Below are positions 10,187-22,026 of a stretch of DNA of 64,000 nucleotides, piece by piece. The notes under the pieces are model-generated. The model did not search any database. It saw nothing but the letters and a program-made list of their open reading frames with translations, and was not told the DNA's origin. The stretch comes from Hemerocallis citrina (lineage: Eukaryota > Streptophyta > Magnoliopsida > Asparagales > Asphodelaceae): the NCBI GenBank assembly GCA_017893485.1, contig CM030362.1, positions 38,782,984 through 38,846,983 on the forward strand, given 5' to 3'. Position 1 is the first letter of the stretch; each line of letters opens with the position of its first letter. Both the position numbers and the translations under genes were made by a program.

Positions 10187-11070
10187 CCGAATTATCAAGA
10201 ATGAATGTATCTTTTTTAATGACTAAATGAATGTATCATTAATTGAACACAGATTGAATGAATGAATGTATCATTTTGCAATGAGAAGAAGTAGTTTTGG
10301 TTGTGCAATATTTGATAGTGGGTTTGTGATTGTTTGTGTACCTTCATATCATTTAGAATGCTTTCAGATGTGAATATTTTGATAATGCATTAAAAATGCA
10401 TTCATTCAAATTTGAGAAAGGAATGCATTCAAATACTGAGAATGCACTGAGAAAGCATTCAGATATGTTTGTGTATATACAGTAATGAGAATGTACTGAG
10501 AATGCAATTACCCATTGTAATGAATATGCATCAGTTGTAGAGGAGGGTGCAGAACAAGCAATTAGACAATCTTGATGAACAAAATAGTCAATACAACCTG
10601 GACATAGAGAGACAGTTTAAATTATCATGAATGAATGTATCGTTAATGGAACACAGTTTGAATGAATGAATGTATCTTTTTTTTTGCAATGAGAAGTAGC
10701 AGTTGAAAATGCATTGATAATGCATTGAAAATATGCAGTAGTTGAAAATGCATACAGTTTTTGTGAACATATTAAAAGTAGCAGTAGAAAGTGCATTGAA
10801 AGTAGCAGTTGATAATGCATTGCATTGACAGTAGTAGTTGAAGTGGCAGATGTGAACATATTGATAGTGCGTTGAAAATGTATTCAAATTTTGTTACAGC
10901 AAAGCATTGAGAAGGCATTCAGATACTGATAATGCACTGAGAAAAGATTTATCAGATATGTTTGTGTATATACAGTTTTGAAAATCTACTGAGAATGCAG
11001 TTACCCCCTCCAATAAATATGCAGCAGTAGTATAGGATGGTGCAGCACAACCATTGCCATCAATCTTGTT
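10187..11070. repeat. Tandem duplication (~430 bp unit) downstream of the GRF relic
   Basis: Unit 1 (about 10187-10575) and unit 2 (about 10619-11070) share, in the same order, GAATGAATGTATC with GAACACAG, GCAATGAGAAG, the segment GCATTCAGATACTGANAATGC, GATATGTTTGTGTATATAC and GAGAATGCANTTACCC. Unit 2 also contains a minisatellite of GTAGCAGTTGAAAATGCATTG-like pieces (10695-10850). No coding sequence is supported. Confidence 0.75.
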
Positions 11071-11456
11071 TTTTAATGTAAATTATAAGTTTCCTCATTT
11101 ATTTTCCTTAAAACTCTTAAATCTTATATCATTTGATTGTTTAATCTGATCTTTTAATTTGATTTCTATTTGTCTCGTAATGGTAAAACCATGGTTAATT
11201 TAGTGATATCTAATATTTGGGTAAATATGAAATAAAGTCCAAATTGTTAGGGGCATATATGAAAATATACATTTGTGAGGGGTATATATGATATTATCAT
11301 ATTTGTTATGGGTATACATGTTTAAAACTCTTTTTCTTATTGTTAACGGTGGGTTAAAATCCCCTCCCGTTTTATTAAAAAGAGTTTTAATGAAACATTC
11401 AACCAAAATATGAATTATAAAGTTCATGAAACCCAATAGGACGAGTCATGAAATTC

Positions 11457-11458
<2 letters not shown>
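11071..11458. other. AT-rich spacer, nothing recognised
   Basis: There is no coding or repeat signal beyond a few GGGTATATATG-like short motifs near 11245-11315. Confidence 0.4.

Positions 11459-11511
<53 letters not shown>
11459..11511. repeat. (TA)n microsatellite
   Basis: This is an uninterrupted TA dinucleotide run of about 26 units. Confidence 0.95.
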
Positions 11512-11516
<5 letters not shown>

Positions 11517-11616
11517 TGTTCTTTGCCAAAAATAATAACAACCAACAATCAAATAATACAAAATTAAAGTCACACATGTCCACTGACCCAGCTAAAACAA
11601 ATCCCAAGCCCCCACT

Positions 11617-12290
11617 CAATTGACCTTAATATGTCAAAATTGATCTATTTCTTTCATCCCCTAGCTTTTCTACCGTTCATCGTTGCTGCCGATCGGAACC
11701 ACAACTGTTGTCGCCCCCAACGGTAACACTAATGTCACCTTCAATTCCAATGACACGAGAGAAATCTCAGGCACTCACCAAATCTGATCATAATAGGTCA
11801 CAATTGACTCCTTGTTTTCATCCCCTAGCTTGACCACCGTTCAGTTTCACCGCCATCTGCAACCACAGCTGTCGTCGCCCCCAACAGTAACACAACGCCA
11901 CCTCCAAGCCCAATGATACAAGAGAACCCTCAGACATTTATCCAATATGACCTGAATAATTCAAAATTGAATCATCTCTCCTCACTTAGCTTGTCCAACA
12001 TCCATTATCACCTCCAATCACAATCGCAATTGTCATCACCTCCAACGAGAATACAAATGCAACCTCCATTGATATAAGAGATTCTCTATGCACCTACCCA
12101 ATCTGACATGAATATATAAAAATTGAACTATTTCTTTCTTCACCTAGCACCGTTCATTGTCACCCCCAATAGCAACAGCAACTGCCGTTGCCCCCAATGG
12201 TAACACAGATGCTACCTCCAAACCCACTGATACTAGAGAAATCTCAGACACCCATCCAATTTGACCTGAATTAGTCAAAATTGAGGTCTT
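11617..12290. repeat. ~160-bp satellite-like tandem array, four full copies plus a partial
   Basis: The anchor CAAT(T/C)TGACCTGAAT...TCAAAATTGA starts at 11617, 11779, 11943, 12099 and 12257, spacings of 162, 164, 156 and 158 bp. Each unit continues with CACCTAGCTTG, ACCGTTCA, CAACTGTCGTCGCCCCCAA, GGTAACAC, CACCTCCAA and GAGAAATCTCAGACACCC. Copies are diverged and no coding frame is conserved between them. Confidence 0.85.
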
Positions 12291-12690
12291 TCTTTAAACT
12301 CGCTTGTCTCCAGTCGCCCTACAACAAGCAGGAATTAGTTTTCTTGATTATTGTTGTATAGGCCCGTATTTGACAATGATTTTCTATTACACTTGTTGAC
12401 TTTTTCGTCTGTAATATAATCTACTCTAACATTACCTAGATTAAAATAGCAGTGCGTATTATGGGATAATAGTGTTTACGAGGGGGATACATGGTACTGT
12501 CTTGTTTCAAAAAAGAAAGAAAAAAAGTGTATTATGTATTATTATTGATTTTTATTATTATGTACTGTTGTTATTGGTTATGTATTGTTTAAGTGGTTCA
12601 TGTAGCTGAAACAGTCAAAGGATATAATAGAAATTCAATGCCAAGCTAAGGGTTCTAAATCATACACATACTATTCATTAAAAAAAAAAT
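12291..12690. other. Spacer, nothing recognised
   Basis: This is AT-rich sequence with no coding or repeat signal I can support. It may include the 5' end of the LINE that follows. Confidence 0.35.
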
Positions 12691-12866
12691 ATGATAGTGT
12701 CTGTATCCCTGATCAATCAAGACCAAAACCAGTCTACGAAAAATGAAGAGAAACTCTCAGAGAAGCTCACAAAGACTCTCACAGGAAATCTTGCAAAGGT
12801 CCATCTCCTAGTTACTATAAACAAAAAACCAAGGCTGACAGTCGCCTTCACCAATCCAACTCTGAG

Positions 12867-14540
12867 ATGTCCAAGAGAGGTAGGGATGCGATGAGGGATG
12901 ACGGTCCAGCTAAGAGGCATTATCAAAGGGACGATGTCGCAGGTAGGGACAGGGGAAGGTCTGCCTCCAGAGCAAAGGAACATCGAATCGATCATAGAGA
13001 TAGATCGATGGAACCAATCAAAGGTAACACTAAGAGACTGAGCACTCAACAGATTAATGAATCAAAAGGAATAACGTATGCTGAGGTCACTAGGGGTGAT
13101 CACCGAAGGGAAGAGGGGCATAGAGCCTACTAAACAACCCACTCTCCGGAGACCTCCGAGCTCAGGAAGAAAGATGACGAAGATGGGGAGTGGGTGCTCG
13201 TCAAAGCGAAGAAGCACAGGTTTGTAGATGGAGGAGATGAGAGTAAGAGAGGCAGAGAGTCTTTCGGTAAAAGCTGGGGTGCCGGAAAACAACTATGCCA
13301 TAAATGCACGCAGAGGGGACACTCCATTCACCAATGCAAGAATGAGTGGTTTTGCTTCCTGTGCAAACAATCGGGACACATCTCGATGGCGTGTCCACAT
13401 AGTAAAAGCAACAGCCTCCGTTCAAGCAAAGAAGTGAACTCTTTGGCAAGATCGTTCAGATCGGAATCAAGCAAAACAGAGGAAAGCGCAGCCGAGAGGA
13501 GAAAGATTACGCTGGCAAAAATTTCTCCAACGCCGATTATGGCCGAGTTCAAATGGAGGTACAGGAATTGTGTGATTGTAAAGGCACAAACAGGGCACCT
13601 AAATTGCACAGACATTGATGATCTCCTAAATGCAACTATGAAGGTGTCTGCAAATTGGAAGTGGACAGCATCACAAAGTGCTCCAAACCAATTCTTGGTA
13701 CACTGCATTAATGAAGACCGGGTTTCGGAACTACTGTTGATGAAAGGGATAGAAGGTAGGAGAAAAGATGGCATGGAGTTTTACGTGACTTTCAGGCAGT
13801 GGTCGAGAGATGTAGGAGCATTGAAGGTAGATACTATCTTCTCCGTGTGGCTAAGGCTATACAACTTGCCCTATCAATGCTGGGTTCACTCGGGGTTCCA
13901 AGATGTGGTGAGAAGCTTCGGGTTGGTGCTAGACATCGATAGAGGAACCATGGTCCTCTCTAATTTCGAATTCGCGTGTATTCGAGTTGGGGTAGTCAAC
14001 AAGCACGATATTCCGTCGATGATTAGCGTCGATTTCGAGGCAGAGAGATTTAAGGTGAAACTTATAACGGAGGTTCAAAAAAGCATCTCTTTTTGCGGAG
14101 AAACAAGGGAGGAGGAAGAGCTACGGAGGACAGGTGAGGAGTTTGAGGTTGAAGATGAGTGACGTCCATTGGATAAGGATATCTCGAATCTGGGCCGTTC
14201 ATTGAAGTTGATTAAAAATGTAACAGCTGCACCGTTGGATCATTCCAAACTCAATCAGGGCCTTCCACTAATTTCGAAGCAAGCAGCTATTCAAAAAAGC
14301 AACAGAGGCAAGGGTCCCACTCAGACAGGCTGTAAAGTAGGCGAGAGGCCTGCATTGATTGGGATGGGCGACGATAAGATGGCTGAGGGGTATTCCATGA
14401 AACCTGGGATTTTGAAGAGACAGGTGACGGGCGGGAGGCTCGAGGGTCAGAGGGATATGGAGAGCCTTATTTCGGTGCAAGCTTTCACACAGGATGACGT
14501 GGAGGAATCAGTTAAAGTAGCGATGGACCTGGACTTCGCG
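12867..14540 (+). pseudogene. LINE (L1-type) ORF1 with two nonsense codons, 3' end lost
   Basis: One frame runs from ATG 12867 through stops TAA 13131-13133 and TGA 14160-14162 to about 14540. After a basic Arg/Asp-rich N-terminus come ITYAEVTRGDHR, DGEWVLVKAKK and two CCHC zinc knuckles (CHKCTQRGHSIHQC and CFLCKQSGHISMAC, 13293-13396). The DUF4283-type RNA-binding domain of plant LINE ORF1 proteins follows (FKWRYRNCVIVKA, NQFLVHCINEDRVSELL, VWLRLYNLPYQCW). The product would coat the LINE RNA. At about 14540 the reading runs into gypsy gag sequence of opposite orientation, so the end of ORF1 and the start of ORF2 are deleted. The C-terminal part of an ORF2 resumes at 19983. Confidence 0.85.
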
Positions 14541-14700
14541 GTAAACCGCTTGACATAATCTCTTAACTTCTTGCCCTTCTTCTGATTGAGGAAATGTAGT
14601 AAAATACTCGTCTTTTCGGAGTGGCGGCTGCACACGAAGTGGGTTATGAAGAGGGTCTCAAACCGTTCAAAAGAGAATATGGAGGATGAAGCAAGGCGGG
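14540..14700 (-). pseudogene. Ty3/gypsy gag, distal fragment (continues from 18229)
   Basis: On the minus strand this reads ASSSIFSFERFETLFITHFV then CSRHSEKTSI ... KKLRDYVKRFTAK, the middle of a retrotransposon gag domain. It joins in frame to the fragment ending REWYSR at 18229 once the 3.5-kb insertion and one copy of its 5-bp TSD are removed. The join to LINE sequence at about 14540 has no TSD and looks like a deletion junction. Confidence 0.85.
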
Positions 14701-15415
14701 TGTCACGCCCCGCTTCCCGGAATACGGAAACACAGGCACGTAACTGAGGCCCAGCGAATGATATAAGTGTGCCAACTCATATCATCCATAAGCTGTACCA
14801 GTCTTAACTCAACAATATAAGAAAAATAAATCACAACCACGCAGAAAACATAATCACATAAACGATAATGAAATTCGATAACCAAATCTAGAATACAAGA
14901 ACTACCAAATAGCTCGATAGGCTCCAGCTCCAATCGTAGAGAACTGTTCACCAATGCCTTCTGAAAATTCTCCTTGTACACCTGTTACTTGTTCATCTAA
15001 AAAGAAAGAATAATTTGTCCTCAGAGCAAGTCGTGGACATGCAAGTGGAGAAACAGTGAAACAATGGAAATAGTGGTATAGCAATAAATTCAAATAAACA
15101 ATGAGGTCGATAGCATTGAACAGTGTAAAAGAGATAACAGTATAATATACATTAAATACGATTTACCAGGATAACGATAAACAATACCAATAAGGGCAAT
15201 AATAATGAGAACACTGTTCATTAAGATAACAATATGCAATGATGATGTGAGGAGAGCTTTAGGTCTATTATTCATTTTTAAATCCTAGCTAATGCACGTA
15301 CTACTGTGTCCCATGTGTGCCGTACCACAGGTTCGATGCATACAATTAATTTCGTTTAGATTAAGGTGGTAGATTCTATAGTTCATGTACTAGGAATGAT
15401 GACGATAGCGATAAA

Positions 15416-15551
15416 CACGGGACATGTGTAATTTCTTACACGATGCCGATAACGATAAAACACGGGACATGTGTAATTTCTTACACGATGCCGATAACGA
15501 TAAAACACGGGACATGTGTAATTTCTTACACGATGCCGATAACGATAAAAC
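15416..15551. repeat. 45-bp tandem repeat, three copies
   Basis: The unit CACGGGACATGTGTAATTTC plus TTACACGATGCCGATAACG and ATAAAA repeats nearly perfectly at 15416, 15461 and 15506. It lies inside the 3.5-kb TG..CA element and makes a repetitive but meaningless reading frame. Confidence 0.95.
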
Positions 15552-18049
15552 ACTGGCCATCATCCGAGTACACTTACTATATTGTCAACTACCCTAATCA
15601 ACCCTTAACCCCGGCTTGCTTTACTTTCTTTATTCAATTATCATACAATAATGCAATTAATAAGGGACGCTAGAAAAGGTGACAAAACAACCCTAAGATC
15701 ATGCAATATACTATATACCATTAAATACACTAAATATAACATTATAAATACAATTGTACATTATAAAGCATAGAATCTCAATTCTGGACAGCAGTAGGTT
15801 GCTGTACCAAAACCAGTATTCCCGTTGCTACAGGGCAGCAACTATGGATCTGTGAGGTGGTCTAGAAACTAGACTCCCGCCCGGTTCCAACGCATACTTA
15901 AAAGTTATATTCCGACGACGGTAGCTAGGTGAAATTCAATAATCATTATAGGTTTTAGTTTCTGGCTGGGTGTAGATGTTGACTAATTTTAATTATAAAG
16001 GCAGTAAATAAATATTATAAAAATCAGTAAAAATACTTTTTAACACCCTAAGCATGTTATTTTCAAATCTGGAATTTATCTTGGCCATGTGTGATTAATA
16101 GTTCACTTAATTCATTAGCCTAAGTTGTTATGTACGTGAATCTGTAATTTCAGCGCAGCTGTGGTAAATGGTTCATAACTGGAGCAATATAACTCCGAAT
16201 TTGAAAGTTTTGGTGTCTATCGACATCTAGACAGATAGGGCTACGATTTACTTTCAGGGAGTTTCTGATTTTAATGAAGTGTTCTAGGTCTAAACAGCGT
16301 GTTAAGGTTCAGATTAGCGTAATTTTCAGAATAGTCTATATGTCCACTTTAAGTAAAATGGTAAAAATAAAATAAAATACAGTAAATTGGAGTTTAATTA
16401 ATCTTAATCGCAGCGAATCAACTTTAGGTGAACATGGTAATGATGTAGGCGACGTCTAACATTTTAATAATTACAATTCAACAATTTAGCAATAACAATC
16501 ACATTAACGATCAACAATTTCTACAATCTACTATAGCTATTTGTCATTTAATGCCATGATATGAAATGTGTCTATAATTCCATATTTTATAATCAATAAC
16601 TATAACTATATGGTGTATGAATATCTCTATACTTTAGAGGCAAAAAGATGGCACGATGTCGAGACTACCACTTGAATTCGCTCGTGTAAATCCGTGGCAT
16701 CTCGACGATTGATACAATAATATTTTACGATTTTTAAATAAGATCCACTTGCGGAATTTCAACAATAATTATCGAACATGATGCAAAAATATTCGATAGA
16801 AGTGACTTGCCTTTAGGACGACGTTAGATCCGATATATTGAGAATAACATGATCGAAACCCCGGCGACACGGCGACAAGCAAACGATCACCATAATCACG
16901 CTCGGGCGCGGATCACGATGAGGATCCGGCGAATCCAACGGTCGAGATCGGAAATGAAACATATGAGAATTAGAAAGGAGCCAAAATATATCATGGTTGA
17001 CAATTGATGAATAAGAACAAAAATAGATCAAATGTTTACTCACCAAGTAAAGACGAACGAGACGATCAAAGGCCAAGATCAAGTTCTGGATGATGACAAA
17101 GACGATGATCACGATCGTGATGATCGACGATCGGACAGCCTAGATCCAAAGGCTTGGTGATGATCAAATGAAGGATCGGACGGCTGGATCTGCTTAGATC
17201 TGAGCTGAGGATCACGATCGGGTGGACGGTCGAGATCTGATCTAGCTAAAAAGATCAGATCTGATCAAAAATCAGATCTTGATCAATCAACGGCCCAGAT
17301 TCAATCTCCCACCTTCTGTCTTCTTCCCTCCTTCACTGTACGGAGAGTGAGAGAGGTAGGATGGCGACAACACCGGCAGGCGGCGACCGGTGGCAGGCGA
17401 CGAGCGACGGGACGCCACTGCGGCTACGGGACAGCGGCAACAGGAGCTCGACTGGGGCGACGGCGATCAGGAGAGATGTGCGACTCTGTTTCCGATATCA
17501 AAAACAGGGGAAGAGGAGAGCCGGGGGTTGCTGCGTCGTGGCGCGATGAGGAGAGGAGGACATGCTCGGGGATCGGGGGCGCTGCGCTGCATTGCTGGGC
17601 GGCGCAGGCAGGCCGTCGTCGAGGTGGTGGGTTCATGGGTCGAAGAGGGGATGAGAGCTGCTGGCTCGGAGGGAGGCAAGGAGATGGTGTGATGGGTGCA
17701 CACAGCGGGGAAGAAGAGTTCGGCAAGAGAATAGGAGAAGAAGAAGGAAGCGTGGGCGGCTGGGGGAGATCAATAGTAGGGGGTAGGTTAAAACAGTATA
17801 TAGGAGTTAGGGTTAGGGTATTAACCGGGTTTTGGGTATTTGGGTAGTGGATAGATGACCCAATAAGAGAGTGGGTATGGGTTATAAACCATTTTATAGT
17901 TAAAATCCAATAGGGGCAAATGGATATTGGGTAAAATTCAATGGGGGAAATAGGGTTTATGAACAAGATATAATTTGTATTAAAATATAGAATTTATTCG
18001 AAATGAGTACAAATATGATTAATACATAGAACTAGGTTTTTAATAACTA

Positions 18050-18180
18050 ATCAAGTAGTAATAATAATAATAATCATAATAAAAATGTTCATGAAAATAA
18101 CAGTAATAATAATAATAATATTTTCCTTAATAATCAAGACAATGATAAAAATAATAATAAAAAAAAAATAATAATTTATA
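18050..18180. repeat. (AAT)n-rich low-complexity tract
   Basis: These are interrupted AATAAT runs near the right end of the 3.5-kb element. Confidence 0.8.
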
Positions 18181-18228
18181 ACAAATTTTAAATACAGAAA
18201 ATACGTATTTAGGGAAACAGGGGTTACA

Positions 18229-19343
18229 GCGGGAGTACCATTCCCGAACTGGGCCTTTGAGAGTGGCTGGAAAAGTCTTACATAGGAGGGCATCGGAGGC
18301 TTGATGAATCATCATTAGAGTTTTGAAACTCTCAATGTCATCCATGGGGTCTGACTCTCCCGTATATGTCTCGAACTGCGGGGGCTTGAAGTTTACCACA
18401 ACGGGTGCCTCCATGATGGTTCGAGAAAACGGGGGTCTGCTCGGATGGAGGGTCCTTCCTCTCAGTTCCTCGTCTCTATCCAGCTGGCCAAGGCGCCTCT
18501 TCATCTCGTGGAGACGGCGGTAGACAGCATCATCCCTTCGACAGTACTCAGGTGAGCCTCTGGACTCGTCTTCGTACGAAGGGGAGCGTGGGCTACGGCG
18601 TCGGTAGCTCGGAAATGGGTAAGGGCTAGGAATGTGATGGCGGTGGTTCGGAGCTTGAGGAGGACTGAGGGACCGATGGCAAGGGCTGCGAACCGGCAGA
18701 GGAGTGGGGACCCTCTGAACATTATTGTTGTTGTTTGGCTGGAGATTGAGGGTCTGCAAAATTGTTGCCTGGAACTCTTGGAACTCTGCTCGGGTGATAG
18801 GCCCGTTCTGATCCCTCTGGGGCTGTCGACCAGCAGGAGAATGATGCCTTCTACGACGGTACTCCGGGGACTCTCTCCGCCTCCTATGAAGAGGGGACCC
18901 CCTGTGGTCGCGACGGCGAGGAGATCACGCATTTGGACGTTCTGAGTGGGAGACTTCCTAACGGGCCCGTCTTTCATCCAAACGGTGGCGAAGGTCCTAT
19001 TCTTTCTGCCAGTTGATGATGACGTTGTGGAGGTCTTCAGAGGGCCAAGGGTTATGAGATGCCATGGAGTCTGTTGAAGGGTTATGTACGGAGATATGGT
19101 CGCGGTGAAGAGGTTACTTCTGAGAGTGAGGACGAGAGGTCCCTATACCAGTGTTCTGGGCCCGAGTGGAACCTGCTGGTGTTGGAGATTTTGGAGAGGA
19201 GGCTGCAACTGCTGCTGCGGCTGATCATGTTGAGGAGGGAGCTGTCCCTGAGGCTGGATGGGTTGGAGGGGAGCCTCCGATTGTCGTTGAGGAGGAGTGG
19301 GTCCACGGTTGGACCCTCTAGATCTCAGCTTCCTTGGTGGCAT
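18229..19343 (-). pseudogene. Ty3/gypsy gag, proximal fragment
   Basis: The minus-strand reading starts MPPRKLRSRGSNRGPTPPQR, a Gln/Pro-rich N-terminus usual for Tat/Athila-type gag, and is then frameshifted. It resumes as NGPITRAEFQEFQATILQ, an Arg/Ser/Pro-rich stretch, and the gag core NFKPPQFETYTGESDPMDDI then ESFKTLMMI and KTFPATLKGPVREWYSR. At REWYSR it is cut by the 3.5-kb insertion and continues at 14700. The order LTR, primer-binding site and gag is normal. Protease, RT and integrase of this element are missing from the window, lost at the 14540 junction. Confidence 0.85.
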
Positions 19344-19390
19344 GGCTGGAGGTGATCTTAACCGATGGAAGAGGATGGATTGCTATTCGT

Positions 19391-19410
19391 GTTCCCACAG
19401 ACGGCGCCAA
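19391..19410 (-). other. Primer-binding site of the minus-strand gypsy element
   Basis: Read on the minus strand, TTGGCGCCGTCTGTGGGAAC lies two bases after the LTR end (GCAACA). TGGCGCCG is the usual start of the primer-binding site in Tat/Athila-type elements, which pairs with a tRNA 3' end. Confidence 0.8.
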
Positions 19411-19412
19411 TC

Positions 19413-19982
19413 TGTTGCTGCTGATTTCGGTGTAGGGGCAAACAGATAGATTTATGGATTCGAGGGAAGTTGAATAGCCAAACCTGAACACACTTTCACC
19501 GGAGTTTGACCGTGATCTCCTGCCATTGACCTGTAAAAAGTGCGAAACACCGGGGTTGATTCCGGCGATGCACCCTTCGACGCTCTAGTCAGTAATCAGG
19601 AAAATTATGATAGAGCTTTGATTGGCAAAAGATTGATTACCTCATAACAGTGGGGGATGGGGGGGTATTTATAGCCACCTTAGAAACCAGTTTCAAGATA
19701 AGATCAAATCCCTACTTCCCAGTGGATGGATAGAAGCGATCAGGACCGTTGATTAAGAGCAATCATAAACCCTAATTTTCCTATCCAGCTGGACTGGGCT
19801 TCTTGCGGGTTGGGATCTGCGCCCAATAAGATGGACCCATTTATAGGTTATTGGGCCTTTGGAAAAAGGCCCAATTCCCATTGCAGACCCATTTGTAGGT
19901 GAAATTACCATTTTACCCCCTAGCTTTAAGATTCGTGCTCGATTTGGATGGTTCCGATTTAACCCTATTTTTAGCCATATCC
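19413..19982 (-). mobile_element. 5' LTR of the minus-strand gypsy element (570 bp)
   Basis: The + strand limits are TGTTGCTGCTGATTTCGG and TTTTTAGCCATATCC. Both match the limits of the solo LTR at 33095/41053. A TATA box (GGCTATAAATACC on the minus strand) lies near 19657-19670. A conserved stem CACCGG...CCGGCG at about 19548-19567 matches the stem-loop of the two other Tat LTRs, with one mispair. The LTR abuts LINE ORF2 sequence at 19983. Confidence 0.85.
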
Positions 19983-21470
19983 GGCTGGAAGGGGAAGTTC
20001 CTTACGCTAGGTGGTAAAATAACACTGCTTAATTCGGTGCTAAGCAATATTCCCACTTACCTAATGTCTGTTTATGAGATTCCAAAGTGGGTGATTCAGA
20101 AGATTGATAAAAGGAGAAGAAGATTTCTTTGGAGAGGAGCTGATGAATCTAACAAAGGATTGCCGCTAGTGAAATGGGGTAGAGTGTGTAAAAGGATAGA
20201 ATTTGGTGGACTGGGGATTCTAAACTTAAGGAATATGAATAAAGCACTGTTAAGTAAGTGGAGGTGGAAGATGAAGAGGCGACGCAATAACTGGTGGTGA
20301 AAGTCCTTTGCAAAATACAGGGGGAGGAAACTATACCGATTTGGAGGGAAAAGCACCTTCAGAAAGTCTTCTATGTTATGGAAGGGGGTGGGTAAGGTGG
20401 GGATCATGTACCATGCAAACACCATATGCACGATTGGGGATGGGAAGGACACAAGATTTTGGAGGGACAAGTGGTGTGGGGATATAAGTCTCATGAATTT
20501 ATTCCCAAAGGCTACAGAGGCGACGATTAATTGCAAAACATTGGTGTCGGATGTTTGGAAAAATAACCGATTGAAGTTGGACATCGGGGGTCAATTGTCC
20601 CAGAGTAATATTACATAGTTGACTGAACTTAATAACTATATTAGGAAGGAAGTTCGGTACAACAACAAGATTGAAGATAGCAGATCTTGGATGCTTCATC
20701 CGTCCGGGGAATTCTTAGTATCTACGATGTACAAGCGGATTAACAACGGTGGTTTGCGATGTAAAGACGCTAATACCTTTTGGAAGCTTCACATTCCATT
20801 GAGAGTTAAGGTATTTGATTGGTTAGTTATGAATGATGCCATCCTATCCAAGACCAACCTTCTGAAAAGGAAACTGCAAATTGATACCATTTGCGGGGAA
20901 TGCCAGAGCGCTGATGAAGATGCCAATCATTTATTATTCGAGTGTACAAAAGCCAAACTCATTTGGGAGGTGGTTTGTCTACGTTTCGAGTGTCTAGAGA
21001 GTCCTAGGGATAGCTCAGATGTGTGGGTCATTGGTGGGTACATTTAGTTAGAAAGAAGATAGACAGAATTGGGGTGTCGTTGCATCCGCCACTATGTGGT
21101 GTTTATGGCTTGTTAGGAATGATTTATGCTTTCGAAACATCAAGTGTACTTTTTTGACTCTCATGCAAAAAATTTAGGGGCTAACACATGGTTGGACAGG
21201 TAATAGGGGAGCAATGAAAAGGCTGCGCATGGAAGAGGAGGAGTAGTACTCTTGGGAGGAGGGCATGCACGAAAAAGGGCCTATCTGACTTTTCTTGATT
21301 GCAATTTCCGGTTGGAGTCGGGCTTCACTTTAAACCTTGTATCTTAAATTATGCTTTTCTATTTCATGTATGTTCGGTGTAAGGAGATTAGAGATTATAT
21401 TTTGGACTTGTTGTATTTAGCTCTACTATATTTCTTTAATTTCGCATTAATGAAGCGATGACTAGGTCAT

Positions 21471-21475
<5 letters not shown>
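19983..21475 (+). pseudogene. LINE ORF2, C-terminal part (RT thumb region and zf-RVT)
   Basis: A single frame with several stops (TGA 20298-20300, TAG 20616-20618 and more after 21045) reads GWKGKFLTLGGKITLLNSVL, YEIPKWVIQKIDKRRRRFLW and GGLGILNLRNMNKALLSKW. The zf-RVT region follows (WKLHIPLRVKVFDWLVMNDA, CGECQSADEDANHLLFEC). The same motifs occur in the LINE copies at 41464 and 45323. The endonuclease and catalytic RT are absent. The 3' UTR ends at TGAAGCGATGACTAGGTCAT, followed by a (TA)n tract at 21473. Together with ORF1 at 12867 this is probably one LINE split by the gypsy element. Confidence 0.88.

Positions 21476-21510
<35 letters not shown>
21473..21510. repeat. (TA)n microsatellite at the LINE 3' end
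   Basis: This is a TA run directly after the LINE tail sequence. Confidence 0.9.
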
Positions 21511-21513
<3 letters not shown>

Positions 21514-21696
21514 AAGTTTATTTTCCTTTATTATTGGGAAAAAAATATTATGGTAATATATTAAAATTAGGATTTTTTTCCGTGTTTGATGATACAAATA
21601 GAGTTCATAAGAACTCCAGTCAAAAAAGTGATAACAGGAGTCTTACACACACACAAAAAACGGACATTATTAATTAGCTGTGGATGGACGAATAAT

Positions 21697-21966
21697 TAGG
21701 GCTGGTATACCGTACCGTACCGTATTATTATTACTCTACCGTCTACCGTACCGGAATACTTGGTACACAAATTTCTCTACCATTACCGTGCCAAGATTTT
21801 GGTATTACCGAGTTCGGTACTACCAGAATATTGGTACGGTATTGATAATACCATGGTACTACCGGACATCAATTAACTTAAAAAAATAACATTCATATAA
21901 ATGGCAAATGAAGGATAAATAAGCTCAACATAAATATATATATGAAGAAGTTCCAACATAAATAAT

Positions 21967-22026
<60 letters not shown>

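Larger units (their letters stand above)
14701..18228. mobile_element. 3.5-kb TG..CA element in a gypsy gag, probably a large solo LTR
   Basis: The element starts TGTCACGCCCCGCTTCCCGG and ends GGGGTTACA. The 5-bp sequence GCGGG flanks it exactly (14696-14700 and 18229-18233), and excising it restores the gag frame. The ends form an imperfect inverted repeat of about 25 bp (TGTCACGCCCCG...AATACG against TGTAACCCCTG...AATACG). The TG..CA ends and 5-bp TSD fit an LTR, and the absence of gag-pol over 3.5 kb fits a solo long LTR, as in Del/Tekay chromoviruses. That family assignment is inference. A GC-rich frame at 17347-17847 has no recognisable domain and I do not call it a gene. Confidence 0.8.

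Noticed and set aside
15416..15551. The triplicated 45-bp unit as a possible CRISPR-like array.
   Set aside because: Direct tandem repeats without spacers, in plant nuclear DNA.
15443..15673. A protein frame with three identical PITIKHGTCVISYTM units.
   Set aside because: It comes from the 45-bp tandem repeat (multiple of three), which sits in a non-coding element; no start context or homologue.
17347..17847. A 166-codon GC-rich + strand frame and its 180-codon antisense partner.
   Set aside because: Arg/Gly- and Pro/Ser-rich low-complexity readings inside the 3.5-kb TG..CA element; no domain and no support for a gene.
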